The notes under the pieces are model-generated. The model made no database searches, was not told the origin of the DNA, and saw nothing but the letters and a program-made list of their open reading frames with translations. This document shows, in pieces, positions 48,495-60,189 of a stretch of DNA of 64,000 nt. Within the stretch, counting starts at the first letter, position 1. Each line of letters opens with the position of its first letter. The translations under genes and the position numbers were made by a program. Where the stretch lies: the NCBI RefSeq assembly GCF_958450345.1, contig NC_088780.1:6548701-6612700 (forward strand), written 5' to 3'. The stretch comes from Calliphora vicina. Lineage: Eukaryota; Arthropoda; Insecta; Diptera; Calliphoridae.

Positions 48495-49420
48495 TTCTTC
48501 TCTTTAGAATCAAACTTATACTGAAAACGAACATTTTGTTTTAGCTTGGCTAAGACTCATCTCCAAAAAACTGGAGAAAAGAACAGACTTGTTTTAGTTT
48601 GTTTTGTGTTTAAACTTTTAAATTATGTTTCAATAAATAAATCAAAAAAAGAAAAAGAAAATTAAGTGATTTTAATCGTAAACTGCATTAGGGTTCTGAG
48701 GCTAATAGTACGCTACTCTGGGTATTAAAGTTAATAAACTAAACTTAGTTCTTAGTTTTTAAAATGAGTCATTGTGAAATTACTAACAGGTGAATTCTAC
48801 TTTCCACACAATTTTTACATACAATAAAAAATTAATGTATATAATAACATAATATATATTGTTTAATATACCCTCTCAGTGCCACTTCCAGATACTTAAG
48901 CACTTTTGCTTTTTATTTGATTTAATTGAGGTAACAGTGGATAATAAAAAAAATTCTGTTACCACAGTCTACTAAGCACATTTTTTTCAATAAAAAGTAG
49001 CGTTTAAAATTGTCGTCATGCTTCTCATCCGGAAGATAAAAGAAAGGTGAATACACTTTTATAGTTGTTTTATTTACATTTTCGTTTGTGTATAAGCGTA
49101 AACCCAAAAAAATTAAATAAAAAGAACTGTCTATACGTAGTGACCAACTATAAAGCACACTCAACTAAAAATGTTATCGTACAAATACCTACCATCATAA
49201 ATTTATTTTTCAATTAAAGGTTTTTTTGAGCTATAACTTTTTTAAATAAATTTCTGGTTATGAATTTGGAGATATAAATTCAATAACTAATTCGAGAAAT
49301 AATTTCCAATTTTATATTATTGATAACTTCCCGAAGAGTAATTTTTGGGAATTTCTTAAACTCTCTTCCTATTAAATTATCTTGTCTTGGAGTAGTTTTA
49401 CGGGGTCGTCATCAACAATA
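48495..49420. other. Intergenic DNA
   Basis: AT-rich; ORFs at 48922-49164 look accidental. Nothing else is supported. Confidence 0.4.
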
Positions 49421-49429
49421 TTGAATTGA

Positions 49430-49800
49430 GAATGTTGAGTTTTTATCATTCTAGTATATAAAATTCTCGTGTCACAATGTTTGTGTTTGAGCTCCTCCGA
49501 AACGGCTAAACCGATTTTTATGAATATTTCGGAGATATGAGAATAGGTCGTAAAGTATATTTCATACCACTTGGAATTTGTTTTTAAATTTTTTTTTGTC
49601 AAAAACTTTTTTTTGCATTTTTTTGACATTAAAAAATAACTATAACCCAACCGATACTCATCCACCAATTTTTTAGCCGACATTTCAGTATTTTGTATGA
49701 GCAATATACAAATATAAATACATATTCACATATTTTTATGAAATTTTTTATATAATTTAGTTAGGTACGAGAATAGGTCGTAAAAGCCGATTAGCTTTAT
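49430..49800 (+). repeat. Interspersed repeat with a conserved insect-repeat motif
   Basis: TATAAAATTCTCGTGTCACA, then CTCCTCCGAAACGGCTAAAC, then CGATTTTTATGAA is a word order I recall from dispersed repeats of several insects. GAGAATAGGTCGTAAA occurs twice (near 49538 and 49771), so the repeat may be duplicated or have internal repeats. The family is not determined. Confidence 0.45.
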
Positions 49801-50001
49801 CAGGGATTAAGCTTTACCCAGTCTATACTTAATTCCTGTCCTTTTCTTGGCACTGGTTTTTTAACTTTATTTCGCTTTATATCATCTCACTTCTTTCTTA
49901 TCCTCTCCAATATAATTTCTTCACATCTAGTTCACACCTAGTTATATTTCTAGTGGAAGTGAACTTCTTATAGTACACACTCCTTCAAATCTATCTATGT
50001 A

Positions 50002-50450
50002 CAGTGGTGGCCAGCTATTTAAGACAAATACTTGAAATTTTTCATCAACTGAGTTTTAAGTGCGATAGAGATCTAGAAATACTTAAGTGTAATACACAAT
50101 ACCTATTATTAAAAAAAAAATTTTGTTAAAACTCAAATTTTTGTTAAAATTTGTAGGCAGAAAGTCGGCTATAATAATAAAAAAAATTTTATATGAAGCC
50201 ATTTTCGTCTTTTCCCTTAAAGAAAGGCAATAAAACAATTTTTTTCTGAAACCATTCTTTATACCTTATAGAAGACGTAGAATCAATAATGTTTGACATA
50301 GTAGCATTTTTGTAAAAAAAATCATGTCCATATTTTTTGGATTTTAAGTGAGTTAGGGAACTCTTTGAGTTCCTTATTTTTATTGTAAATCTTTTCAGTT
50401 TGTGTTCATATATATGTACATACCTATAAGGGTTTTATGTAATTCTAAAA
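50002..50450 (+). mobile_element. Possible Tc1-like transposon end (single terminus)
   Basis: CAGTGGTGGCCAGCTATTTA, preceded by TA at 50000-50001, has the typical start of a Tc1-type terminal repeat and shares CAGTGGTGG with the element at 18605. No matching inverted end and no transposase reading is found to the right, so at most one end survives. Confidence 0.4.
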
Positions 50451-51537
50451 AAAATATGTAAATAAAATAAATTTTGGAAATTTCTTATACCTACATATAC
50501 GATTATTTTTCCACTTAACTGTGTTTTGAATAAATTTAAAAAATAAAAAAATGAATAAAAGATAAACCACGAAATTTGTTGTTTATTGAAAACCTGATTT
50601 CAATGCTTTTTCCAATTTCGAAGAAAGGCAAAATTTAAAATCCGAAATTAAGTAAAACAGAACAGAAAATATAAAAAATGGAAATTGTGGCAAGACCAAA
50701 ACAAAACAGAAATAAACAAATAAAGTAAGCAAGTAAGCAAGAAATGTAAATAATATAATTTATTATACTTCCTAAGCGTATAAATAAATACCAGACTACT
50801 ACATCACATTTTTTTTTTATAAACAATTATAAATAGAACAACAACTAGCTGTTGTAAGCATCCGCTTATGGTCATAAATTGATATCACTTAATGTCTGGA
50901 GATCAAATATATGTCAGATGTTTTAAATCATTGATAAAATGACTCACTCTATAATGGAAATGCAAATTAAAATACCTTGCAGAATTCACAAAAATATACA
51001 CTTACCAATTTGTTTTGGTATATAAATTTCACAAAAAACACAAAATATTTATTTGAATTGATTTCACTTAAATATTAGCCATTTGTTTTGCTTTCGTTTA
51101 CAATTTATTCGTTGTTATTGGAACACTTTCGTTCATAGACAAAAAATGGAAATGTATGTGATGGTGCATGCACTGGTATACAATTTTTTTTTTTACGTCG
51201 TCTACGCCTTCATTTTTAAGGTCAACAAAAAGCTTATATTCTTTGTATTTTATTAATTTTTCTTATTTGCACTATGGAATTGATTAGGATATTGTTAATT
51301 TTCACAACATTAAATGCACTTTTCTTTGGAAATTAAGGAATTATTAACAAATATTTAACAATTATATTGAAACGGTACCAACAAGAAAATAAAATACACT
51401 AGATTAGCGATGGTATTATATTTTAGTATTGATATCGATAGTGATAAGAAAAGAGTAGATAGAATTACGATAATAGAAGTACAGTGTTGTAAAACGTAAA
51501 TATTTTTGCCGTAATATTTGAACTACTGTGAGATTTA
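50451..51537. other. Intergenic DNA
   Basis: AT-rich; short direct words such as AAGTAAGCAAGTAAGCAAG near 50725. No gene is seen. Confidence 0.4.
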
Positions 51538-51953
51538 AGGCTGGGTTAGCCGAACGTTCTAATGTAACCGTAATGCTGACTTAACGTAACACTTTAGTGC
51601 GATTATAGAACATTGAAAATTTTACAATAAATGAAATAAAAAAAAAAAATATGTGTAACACGAAAAAATTAATTTTTTTTCGGTTGAAAGTTGATTTTAT
51701 ATAAAATAATAAAGTATAAAACCAATATTGCGTGATATTTTTCAAAAAATAAGTATTCTTCAATTTAATTGCCTTTAAAAATCAACCCTGTTTGCAGATG
51801 TCAAGTATAAACGTAATGAAATTCAGTTTTTAACAGGTTCAGACGTTACAGTTACACTATATTTGATAACTATAACTGCTCTAACTACTTCACACACAAC
51901 TGTTCCGTTCCGTTAAGGATACATTACTTTACGGTCGGCTAAACCACCCTTTA
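51538..51953. repeat. Possible MITE with diverged inverted termini
   Basis: AAGGCTGGGTTAGCCGAACG near 51538 is approximately inverted by GGTCGGCTAAACCACCCTTT near 51933-51952. Just inside, TAATGTAACCGTAA and ACGTAACACT resemble the inverse of GGATACATTACTTTACGG. The arms are much diverged, and this may be an old hairpin element. Confidence 0.4.
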
Positions 51954-52384
51954 CTGGTGGAATACCAATTAAAATTCATATCGTGAACTCTTTTAAGCGT
52001 TCCGACTTCCTATATGAAGATATAGGTCGACTAGGGACTTACTTAAATCGTGTGGGATACCCTGGAGTTTTGCCATAAATTTTGAGAATTCCAAAAAAAA
52101 AGATCTATTTATTATTTTAACCATTTTTCGAACATAACTTGGAATTTTAGAATTTGATTTCGAATTTTCGAACATAATATTGCATTGTCATCAGGTGTAT
52201 GCCCTTGTCATCGCTATACTGTAATCTCTAACAATGCACAATAACATTTTGTTGATGGGCAGCACTTTTTAAACAGCTGAGCGAAAAATTAACTTCTCCC
52301 AGCTGTTTTATATTTACGTGGATTTTTTATTTTTCTTTTCAACTTTGGAAAAAAAATAAATCAAAAACTATATATGTAATAGGC

Positions 52385-53335
52385 ATGTCTTTCGTTCCTG
52401 AAATTGAAGATATTTATAATGAGAAATTCAAACAGTTGGTGGAAATCCAAGACTCGCAAAAGGTGGATATCACAAAAGCTCATAATCAAATTCGGAGTGA
52501 ATTAAGTCATCAACCAGACAGTCCGGATGACATTTGGATATTCGGTTATGGCTCATTAATATGGAAAGTGGATTTTCCTTGTATTGATTGGCAACGTGGT
52601 TACATTTGTGGCTACTTAAGACGCTTTTACCAACACAGTATTGATCACAGGGGTGTTAAAGTAAAGCCTGGACGTGTTGTAACACTAATACCGGCCAAAC
52701 CCGAAGATCGCGTTTATGGGGTTGCATATCGTGTGGCAGCCAAGGATAAAGATGTTGTTATTAAACATTTAGATTTTCGGGAGAAAAATGGTTATGAACG
52801 TTGTAGTGTACCATTTCATGTGTTTTCCGAAGAACCCAACAAAAAGTGTATAGATATAGTTATCTATATAGCAACACCTGAAAACGAGTCCTGGGCTGGC
52901 AGTGAAGAAGATAGTAAAATTGATAAAATAGCTGAACAAATTTTTAGCTCGGCTGGGCCAAGTGGTAGGAATCGTGACTATTTATTTAATTTGAGCTTAG
53001 CCATGCTCAATCTGTTTCCCGGCGTTCATGATGACCACTTAGTGGAATTAGAGGCTGCAGTGAGAGCACGAATAGAAAAAGATGAAGTAAAACTCTTGGA
53101 AAAGGCTATCAAAAATGAACTAGCCACTTGTATGCAATATATTCAACAGGAGACATCAAAGGATACTAACGGCTGTAATATAACAAAGACCTCCTACACA
53201 TTGTTTACTATTAAAGTCGATCATTTAGTAAAGTTTTGTTCGAAAATTGGTTGGCGCGAATATTTTCTTACTAAAGAACTTTATTCTATACATTCCTTAA
53301 ATTTATGGGGCGATGAGGATCGAAGACAATCGTAA
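52385..53335 (+). CDS. ChaC-type gamma-glutamylcyclotransferase
   Basis: A single-exon gene of 316 codons. ChaC enzymes act in the cytosol, cleaving glutathione into 5-oxoproline and Cys-Gly. Residues about 50-230 carry the signature elements in order: IFGYGSLIWKVDFP (glycine-rich substrate loop), DHRGVKVKPGRVVTL, VYGVAYRV, LDFREKNGYERC (with the catalytic Glu of the REKxGY motif), and AEQIFSSAGPSGRNRDYL. The core is nearly collinear with vertebrate CHAC2 (about 180 residues). The product has about 50 extra residues at the N-terminus and about 80 at the C-terminus, the latter Lys/Glu-rich and then unlike anything I know. The start at 52385 is the first ATG; the 3' end has AATAAAA directly after the stop. 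Confidence 0.92.
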   Translation: MSFVPEIEDIYNEKFKQLVEIQDSQKVDITKAHNQIRSELSHQPDSPDDIWIFGYGSLIWKVDFPCIDWQRGYICGYLRRFYQHSIDHRGVKVKPGRVVTLIPAKPEDRVYGVAYRVAAKDKDVVIKHLDFREKNGYERCSVPFHVFSEEPNKKCIDIVIYIATPENESWAGSEEDSKIDKIAEQIFSSAGPSGRNRDYLFNLSLAMLNLFPGVHDDHLVELEAAVRARIEKDEVKLLEKAIKNELATCMQYIQQETSKDTNGCNITKTSYTLFTIKVDHLVKFCSKIGWREYFLTKELYSIHSLNLWGDEDRRQS

Positions 53336-53819
53336 TTTGAAATAAAATGTATGCAAATTATTATAACTTGATGTGTTTGTTTTCTTTAAATCTGTTTTTT
53401 AATAAGATTTTTATCGACAATAAAATAAAAGTACCTTATATATAAGGTAGACCCCTGCAATAAAAAAGACAACTTTATAAAAGAAACGCAACAAATTGCC
53501 AAGAATACTTTATTTAGTTTACTTATTATTTTCATGGTATAACAACTTCAATTATAATAATATGTACATATTTACAAAGAGTTTAAGGATTTTTCAGCTA
53601 AAATATATTTAATTTTATAGTATAGTTATTAGTAATTTAATATAATGAATGAAGGCGAAAATTTCCAAAAAACCTATATGAATTTTTTTATTTGTATGAT
53701 AAAACTTAAATCTACATACATATGTACTTAGTATTCTAAAGGAGGGGATAGCTCAGCAATATGATCGTATTCTTAATAGGAACATTTAGAATTAAAATTT
53801 TTAGATAATCTGTCTATCT
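53336..53819. other. 3' flank of the ChaC gene
   Basis: AATAAAATG at 53341 and GACAATAAAATAAAAG near 53415 can serve as polyadenylation signals. The rest is AT-rich and featureless. Confidence 0.4.
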
Positions 53820-54190
53820 TAACATCCGCAAGTTGATGAAGTCTATCTTGGAAGATTATGAATTTTTAAGTGACAATTTGCACTTTTTGACCAAACAGGA
53901 ACTGCATAAAAAATAACTGCTTGATTTGAAGATTAATATTTTGTTCCCAGAGTTTAAAAAGGAGGTTCTATTTAATAAAGGATAAATTGTTCTATTTAGT
54001 ACGTTACATTTATTGATAATATACGATACGTGATCCCTATATGTTAATTTTGTGTCTAAAACTACTCTTAAATATTTTACATTCTTCATCCATTTGATTT
54101 CGGAGTTAAATACTTTATTATTATTGATTTTATAACGTTTTTTGCTTTTCCTGTATGGTGACGATATGTATAAGTTTAATTTTTAATTTA
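53820..54190 (-). mobile_element. Non-LTR (jockey-like) reverse transcriptase fragment
   Basis: On the minus strand the frame at 53856-54089 reads KNVKYLRVVLDTKLTYRDHV, followed by LYPLLNR-like residues and NKILIFKSS. This is the conserved thumb-side segment of jockey-clade reverse transcriptases (VKYLGV-LD-LTF--H, then PLLNR, then NK-LIYK). Sequence continuing to about 54190 adds a diverged upstream segment. No catalytic YxDD motif or endonuclease remains, so it is a dead fragment. Confidence 0.7.
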
Positions 54191-54379
54191 CTAATGAATC
54201 ATTTTGGTCTTTTTAGGCTTTGCATTACAAATAAATGAAATAAATATATGTATTTTCTGGATAGTCTGTCCGCCACCAGAAAACCTGGTTAACGACAGAC
54301 GTTGTCCAAATTAAAAAAAATGCTTGTGTTCGATTTGTGAGTAGCGGTTTGAAATGTCTTGCAACAACAGAATATATGT

Positions 54380-55235
54380 AAATCCATGTACATATTTTAA
54401 GTTTTTATATAAGTAATAAAATTTTTGTCTGAAATATGAGTGATCACAGATCGAGCTCCTTTTCTTGATTAAACGCTTATTGGCCAAGTTATTAGCTATT
54501 TTAGATATTTTGAGTTTTTATACAAAAAATCGATTTTTTGTCAGAAATATGAGTGATCACAAATCGAGGTCTTTTTCTTGATTAAATGCTTATTGGCCAA
54601 GTTAACAACGATTTTAGATATTTTGAGTTTTTATATAAAAAAAGATTTTTGGTCAGAAATATGAGTGATCACAGATCGAGTTTCTTTTCTCGATTAAACG
54701 CTTATTGGCCAAGTTACCAGCGATTTTAGATATTTTGATTTTTTATATAAAAAATCAATTTTTTTTCAGAAATATAAGTGATCACAAATCGAGGTCTTTT
54801 TCTTGATTAAACGCTTATTGGCCAAGTTAACAACGATTTTAGATATTTTGAGTTTTTATAAAAAAACGATTTTTTGTCAGAAATATGAGTGATCACAGAT
54901 CGAGCTCATTTTCTTGATAAATCGCTTATTGGCCAAGTTATTAGCGAATTTAGATATTTGGAGTTTTTATACAAAAAATCGATTTTTTGTCAGAAATATG
55001 AGTGATCACAGATCGAGGTCTTTTTCTTGATTGAACTCTTATTGGCCAAGTTACCAGCGATTTTAGATATTTTGAGTTTTTATATAAAAAAACGATTTTT
55101 CTTGATTAAACGCTTATTGGCCAAGTTATTAGCGAATTTAGAAATTTTGAGTTTTTTTTATAAAAAATCGATTTTTTGTCAGAAACATGAGTGATCACAG
55201 ATCGAGCTCCTTTTCTTGATTAAACGCTTTTTGCC
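54380..55235. repeat. 113-bp minisatellite, about seven and a half units
   Basis: The word GAGTGATCAC (AAGTGATCAC once) recurs at 54438, 54551, 54663, 54776, 54887, 55000 and 55189. The last gap of 189 bp contains a unit with an internal deletion. Each unit also has TTTTCTTGATTAAACGCTTA, TTGGCCAAGTTA and GATTTTAGATATTTTGA-TTTTTAT. Units 2 and 4 (AAATCGAGGTCT, TTAACAACG) are of one type and units 1, 3 and 5 (AGATCGAG, TTATTAGC or TTACCAGCG) of another, giving a partly alternating dimer pattern. Confidence 0.9.
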
Positions 55236-55379
55236 CAAAAATCATGGAACGATTTCAGCAAAAATCAGTTGAGTTCGTTCTAGAACTATCAAAAAATCCA
55301 GCCTTTAACTCAAAAAACACTTATAATAATTTTGGTTTAGGTTTTCTGGTAAAATGCTTCTCTGTGCGTCAGTTTATTG

Positions 55380-55680
55380 AAATCTACTTTTCGAAGCCCA
55401 TAAATAACATGCAAACGTGATATATCAATATCAATATATCGGGTATAGACCTGGTTCGGATTCTATTTAATCCGATTCTAAAAAAAAACACTGTTCGGAT
55501 TCTAAAAAAAAACACGACTACTTATATCTCGATTACTATCATGCTCATAAACAATATCAATATCAAGCAAGTAAAAATGATAGATTAGGCACTCTTCTCC
55601 AAAGTACAATTTAAGAAAAATATAAAAAAAAAAATTTTGGAGAAAAAATTGTTGGTGAAAAAAATGTTTGGCCTCTATAA
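55380..55680 (+). repeat. Family A repeat, copy 4
   Basis: ATCAATATATCGGGTATAGA, CCTGGTTCGG, ACTTATATCTCGATTACT and AAGTAAAAATGATAGA follow the order in the other family A copies. The segment has a local duplication of CGGATTCTAAAAAAAAACAC (55475-55520). It ends in an A-rich tract. Confidence 0.45.
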
Positions 55681-56985
55681 TCCGAACTGCACTTCACGAA
55701 ATTCGAGAGTAGTAAAATCATATGCACAATATATTCCATTTCAACAACAACTTCCAATAGAAGATGGTTAAGAAACAACAACAATTACTTTGCAAAAGAA
55801 GTAATATCGTCAATAAAAATGATTTGGTCTCGGTTGGGAGTCCCATGTTATACTTCTAGCTGCAGAATACAATAACACACAACAGAATTATAAAGTTTAA
55901 ACATTAAAAAAGGCAAATAGAAGGGCATTGGTCGAATTTGTGACGGTCACCTCAAAAACAAAATAAGGACGGTTTCTTCTTACTCCATCCATTCATTCAT
56001 GGAGAGTACACCGCCTTGGACACTTTCATCACAAATTTATTAGTTATATTTATTTTACTTTACTTATTTTTACGTTTCTCACAATTTCTGATACAAAACG
56101 TTAAGAAACGCAGTTTATTTAATTGTTTTTGTTTTGGTTCCTTTTTATTGTTCTTCTTTTTTTTGTTTATTTACACTTGACACTATTTTAGTACGAAAGT
56201 AAACCTCACAGGTTGTTAGGATCATGACGTATAGAGGGCAGTTATGTCCTGATGTTCTAATGTAAAATTCACAATAACCATACAGTGAAGGGATTCAAAT
56301 GACGACAGACAACTATGACCTTTCTTTGATCTTGACATACCAATCAATAACAACAAATATATTGATTTTTAACGATCATATATTGGTAGCTATGTTGCCG
56401 AAGATCGAATGATTGTTTGAACGGTGTTGTATGGGTACATAATCGAAAAACATCAATAAAACTCCGTAAGATAAAGTAGTGACAGTCGTGATCGTGACAA
56501 TATTAACTTACATAAAATATTAAATGAAATTCAGTGGGAAAATAGTAAGAATAAATCAAGAGAGATTAAATAAATTATATGTATACGGAAATAAATAATA
56601 AATAAAAGGAAACATAAATACACGCCATCTATTGCCGCAAAAGTGAGGCTCTAATAATCTAGTCAGGCCATAATCCCGAAAACTAATTTCTTTTGAAATA
56701 CACGATAGAGGGCCACCGAGTATCGTAAAAACCATCAAAGGAGTGTGAAAGTAATAAAACCACTATCATAAAAGTCCGGACATAAACCAAAATAGGAACA
56801 GGGTAGTCCCAAACCACTAGAATCCAATTTAAACTGTGGCATGGAAATTGTGGGACAACTGTAGAAAAAAGTGGAATTTCCAGGGTAAGCCGTGAAATTG
56901 TAGAAATAGGCAAACAAGATTGTGACATTTTATGACCCATCTGACCTTCGAAGGTCATTATACACACAAAAGGTCACCTTCGGAA
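55681..56985. other. Intergenic DNA, possible undetermined element
   Basis: Bases 56600-56960 are less AT-rich than the surroundings and end in an A-rich run at 56981-56999. This is compatible with a short retroposon, but I see no tRNA-like or RT-like content. The minus-strand ORFs at 56556-56967 do not resemble proteins I know. Confidence 0.3.
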
Positions 56986-58375
56986 TAAAAAAAAAAAACT
57001 AATTCGAATAATATTCTATCATCTAATCATGGTGTATGTTATGTGTACTTGTGTATATGTGGTAGTACATATTTAAAACTTAAATTATTTAATTATACAT
57101 ATTATATTATATAAACTATAATCCCGAAGAAAACATTGTAGATCATATATTTCCTAATTCGTAACGTCTTTCTTCGCGAATGAAATACCTCCAACTAGAA
57201 TAATTATATAATCAAATTCAGAATTGTTAATTTTCATAAGCAAAAAAAAAAAAAAACTTATCCTAATTCCTGCTATACAGGATTATTAATTATCTTAATT
57301 AATTACTATTAAATTATATTATTATTATTTTTCTTACACATAGTTTATATAACTTATTGAAACATATATATTTTTATATAATTACAATATTTAAATTTTA
57401 TAATATTAGATCTGTTCAATAACAAAAATCTATATATTTAGTATTGTTTTGATACAACTTAACATAGTTTATTTTGTTATTGAACAGACATATATTATAC
57501 ACCTAATTAAATTACTGACTTATTTTTTTTTGAAACATAAAAATTTTAAATCAGTTCGATTCTAGAAAATCAATTAATCGAATATACAAAAAAAAAATAC
57601 TCTACAATTCAATTAATTAGTTGTTCACAAAACATATTTAATACTACAAACAGCAACAATAATAAATCAGATTAATTATTTGTGATAATAAATGACTTAT
57701 TTTTTTTTGATCTCCAATAAATAATAATATATAAACAATAATACATATTATAACAAATATCAACCAAAATAATATTTAAATAAACGTTTATTTAAGATAA
57801 AAAATCTTGGTTAAATAATTTAAAAAAAAAACTAGTCTAAATAAATAACTAAATGTCTAAGTGACAAAATAACAAAATAACCAAATAAAAAAAAAATATT
57901 TAAATAACTAACTAACTCAATAACTAAATATCAATATAACTAAAACAATAAATAAATACATAAATCAATAAATAGATACATAAATTAATAAATAGATACA
58001 TAAACAAATAAATTAATAGTGAAATCAATCAAATATGTTAGGAACTATAAAATGCCATAGTGAACAAAAACATTAAAAATACAAATTTATAAATTGTAAA
58101 TCAAACTTATTTAAAACTATATTTCTATATCTTTTGCTTATACTTAAACACATTCAAATATTGTTAAATTGTTAGATTTTTGTTATATCTTTATTTTGTT
58201 ATTTTTGTAATTATTTGTATGTTATATATTATATGTTAATTGTTAATTTTTGTGATTATTTAATTATTTAAGATTTGTTATTGATTTTGTAACGATAATT
58301 ATACATGAAACTACCATATAAAGATAATTTTAATCAATAAAATTATGTTTATAATTAAGTTTAAGATCTGAAATC
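56986..58375. other. Extremely AT-rich DNA, possibly LTR U3 or genomic flank
   Basis: Almost only A and T for 1.4 kb. A 17-bp perfect inverted repeat (57411-57427 TCTGTTCAATAACAAAA and 57472-57488) encloses 44 bases. A ~22-bp tandem repeat of AATAAATAGATACATAAAT type lies at about 57945-58015. Whether this belongs to the retrotransposon LTR cannot be decided with only one LTR in view. Confidence 0.4.
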
Positions 58376-58828
58376 TGTTACATGTTATTATTATTCGTGA
58401 GAATGCAAGGCTAAGAGGAGAAAGGTAATGGTGTGAGTCGTGGTAAATGGTGAGTTTTACTCAGGGGTTCCTACGATTCTAAATACGGGTGCATAGGAGC
58501 CATGGATGGCTGAAACAATGCCATATCAGGGGAGGGCAACCCGTGAAGGTAACTCAAACAAAACCTTCAGTGATTCCTGAATATATTGACCACCTAACAA
58601 ACCCACACGCAACTGTCAAAACGTCCGTCCGTCAAGCTTAAAGGTATACCATAACATTGTGTTTAATATGTCTGTTGTTAAGTGTTAGGAAATATGGAAA
58701 ATTACAAATGGCACGAAAAATTTAAATGTCGACAAACTGAGTGGAAAAGAACCGACCCCAATCCGACGAGCTAACGCCGTGCAACCACCAGCGTGCCAGT
58801 TCCACTCCCATTCGAAGGTTTGTCACAT
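58376..58828 (+). repeat. Probable 5' LTR, right part (left edge uncertain)
   Basis: A primer binding site follows at 58833, so the sequence up to about 58828 (ending TTTGTCACA) should be the R/U5 end of the 5' LTR. A left edge at TGTTACATG (58376) would give TGT...ACA ends and 453 bp, but LTRs of 1-2 kb are known in related elements. The edge can only be fixed by comparison with the 3' LTR, which lies outside the window. Confidence 0.4.
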
Positions 58829-58832
58829 TTAT

Positions 58833-58850
58833 GGCGCCCAACGTATGAGC
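58833..58850 (+). other. tRNA primer binding site of the LTR retrotransposon
   Basis: TGGCGCCCAACGT at 58833-58845 matches the first 13 bases of the classical tRNA-Lys primer binding site. The next bases (ATGAGC) diverge from it. The position, just after a CACA-ending sequence and upstream of gag, is right. Confidence 0.7.
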
Positions 58851-60189
58851 ATTTTTCAAAATGCCATACAAATTTCAATACGGTAATGTTTATACAACAA
58901 ACGCATGTCCCGGAAGGAGTTTAAAAAAACAACATACCATGCCTGCGTCGCGGCGTTTGTTTTGTAATCATAACAGTATTGAAGAACGAATCATTTTGGA
59001 ATCAAAGAGTGTCGTTAAAGTATGTCATAAACCGTTATGACTAAAACGTCTTAAGTTTATTCGCGACTCTAACGAACACACGGCGAGAAAAAACTGATTA
59101 GTTCAAATTTTGTTTACTCGATTATAGGAACTCGAATCAAAACAGTTCTGAAAATAAAGTAAGTCATAAGCCAAACGACTATAAAGTCTCGAGCTTATTA
59201 GCGACTTTAACAGACTCGTTGCGAGAATATTTCTATAATCCATAATAGTATTGTCCAGTGAATACATTTCGTCCGCATTTTTGACAGTAGTAGATAAGAA
59301 AGAGAATCCATTTCCGAAGGAAAACAACAATTTTCTTCACTATAACGTGGGTAATAATTTTATTTAATTTTCGTAATGAAAATTATTTCAAGATTTATAG
59401 ATGTTTTTGCAAATACAAAACATTTTCTTGATTTCACAATTTGTAGAAAAATAATGTAAAATGTTAAAAATTTGAAATAAAAACATCATCAGGATCACCA
59501 ATCAATAGTAAACTACCAGCCAAACTCGATGATTCACACCAGCCAATATCTGAAAGAAAAAAAAAGTTAATATATAAATTGACTAACAGCAAATTCACTT
59601 TGCTTAAAACTAAAAAAAAAAAAAATCAAATTACTAAAATAACAGAACCAAAACTTAAAATAATAACTAACAAAATAAAACTTTGTATGTATTATATTGT
59701 AGAATTGTAGATTGAGTAAAGTAAAAGTATTGTTTCTTTGTATTAAGTTAACTACTAATCCTAGTACACTCGACTGAACTAATATCAAAACCATACATTG
59801 GTTAATAAGAAAATCCTTTTTTTTATATATTGTTCATATAATTACGTTTTTTTTTCTTAATTATCTATCTTCTTTAACTATTAGATCATTTCAATTTTCT
59901 TTTGTATAATTATTTTTTTTAAACTTATTTTTTTTGATTCACGCTTGTGTCTTGAATCTTTTGTTTTGATTAGTGTTTTCTCTCAGGAGAAGATTTAGAT
60001 TAGATTTTTTTTCGTTAAACTGACATATATTAATTAAACAAAAACTATAAATAGGTTTATATTCCCTTATAGGATAGTTAAATTAGTATTTTTGTACCGA
60101 TCCTCACCACTATAGTCAACAATATAGTTTTGTTTTATTAGGAAAATAGAAATCTTGTTTTCGTTATACTAGTTTTTATATAAACAATC
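58851..60189 (+). other. 5' leader of the LTR retrotransposon
   Basis: 1.3 kb between the primer site and the gag start. Two diverged ~70-bp direct repeats begin at about 59017 (GTATGTCATAA, TTCGCGACTCTAACGA, CGGCGAGAA) and 59158 (GTAAGTCATAA, TTAGCGACTTTAACAGA, TTGCGAGAA). Packaging or splicing signals would be expected here but cannot be read. Minus-strand ORFs are incidental. Confidence 0.6.

Noticed and set aside
56556..56967. Three overlapping minus-strand ORFs
   Set aside because: Different frames of the same GC-richer patch with no recognisable protein.
58376..58828. Exact LTR boundaries
   Set aside because: With only one LTR in the window the left edge cannot be established, so it is reported only as probable.
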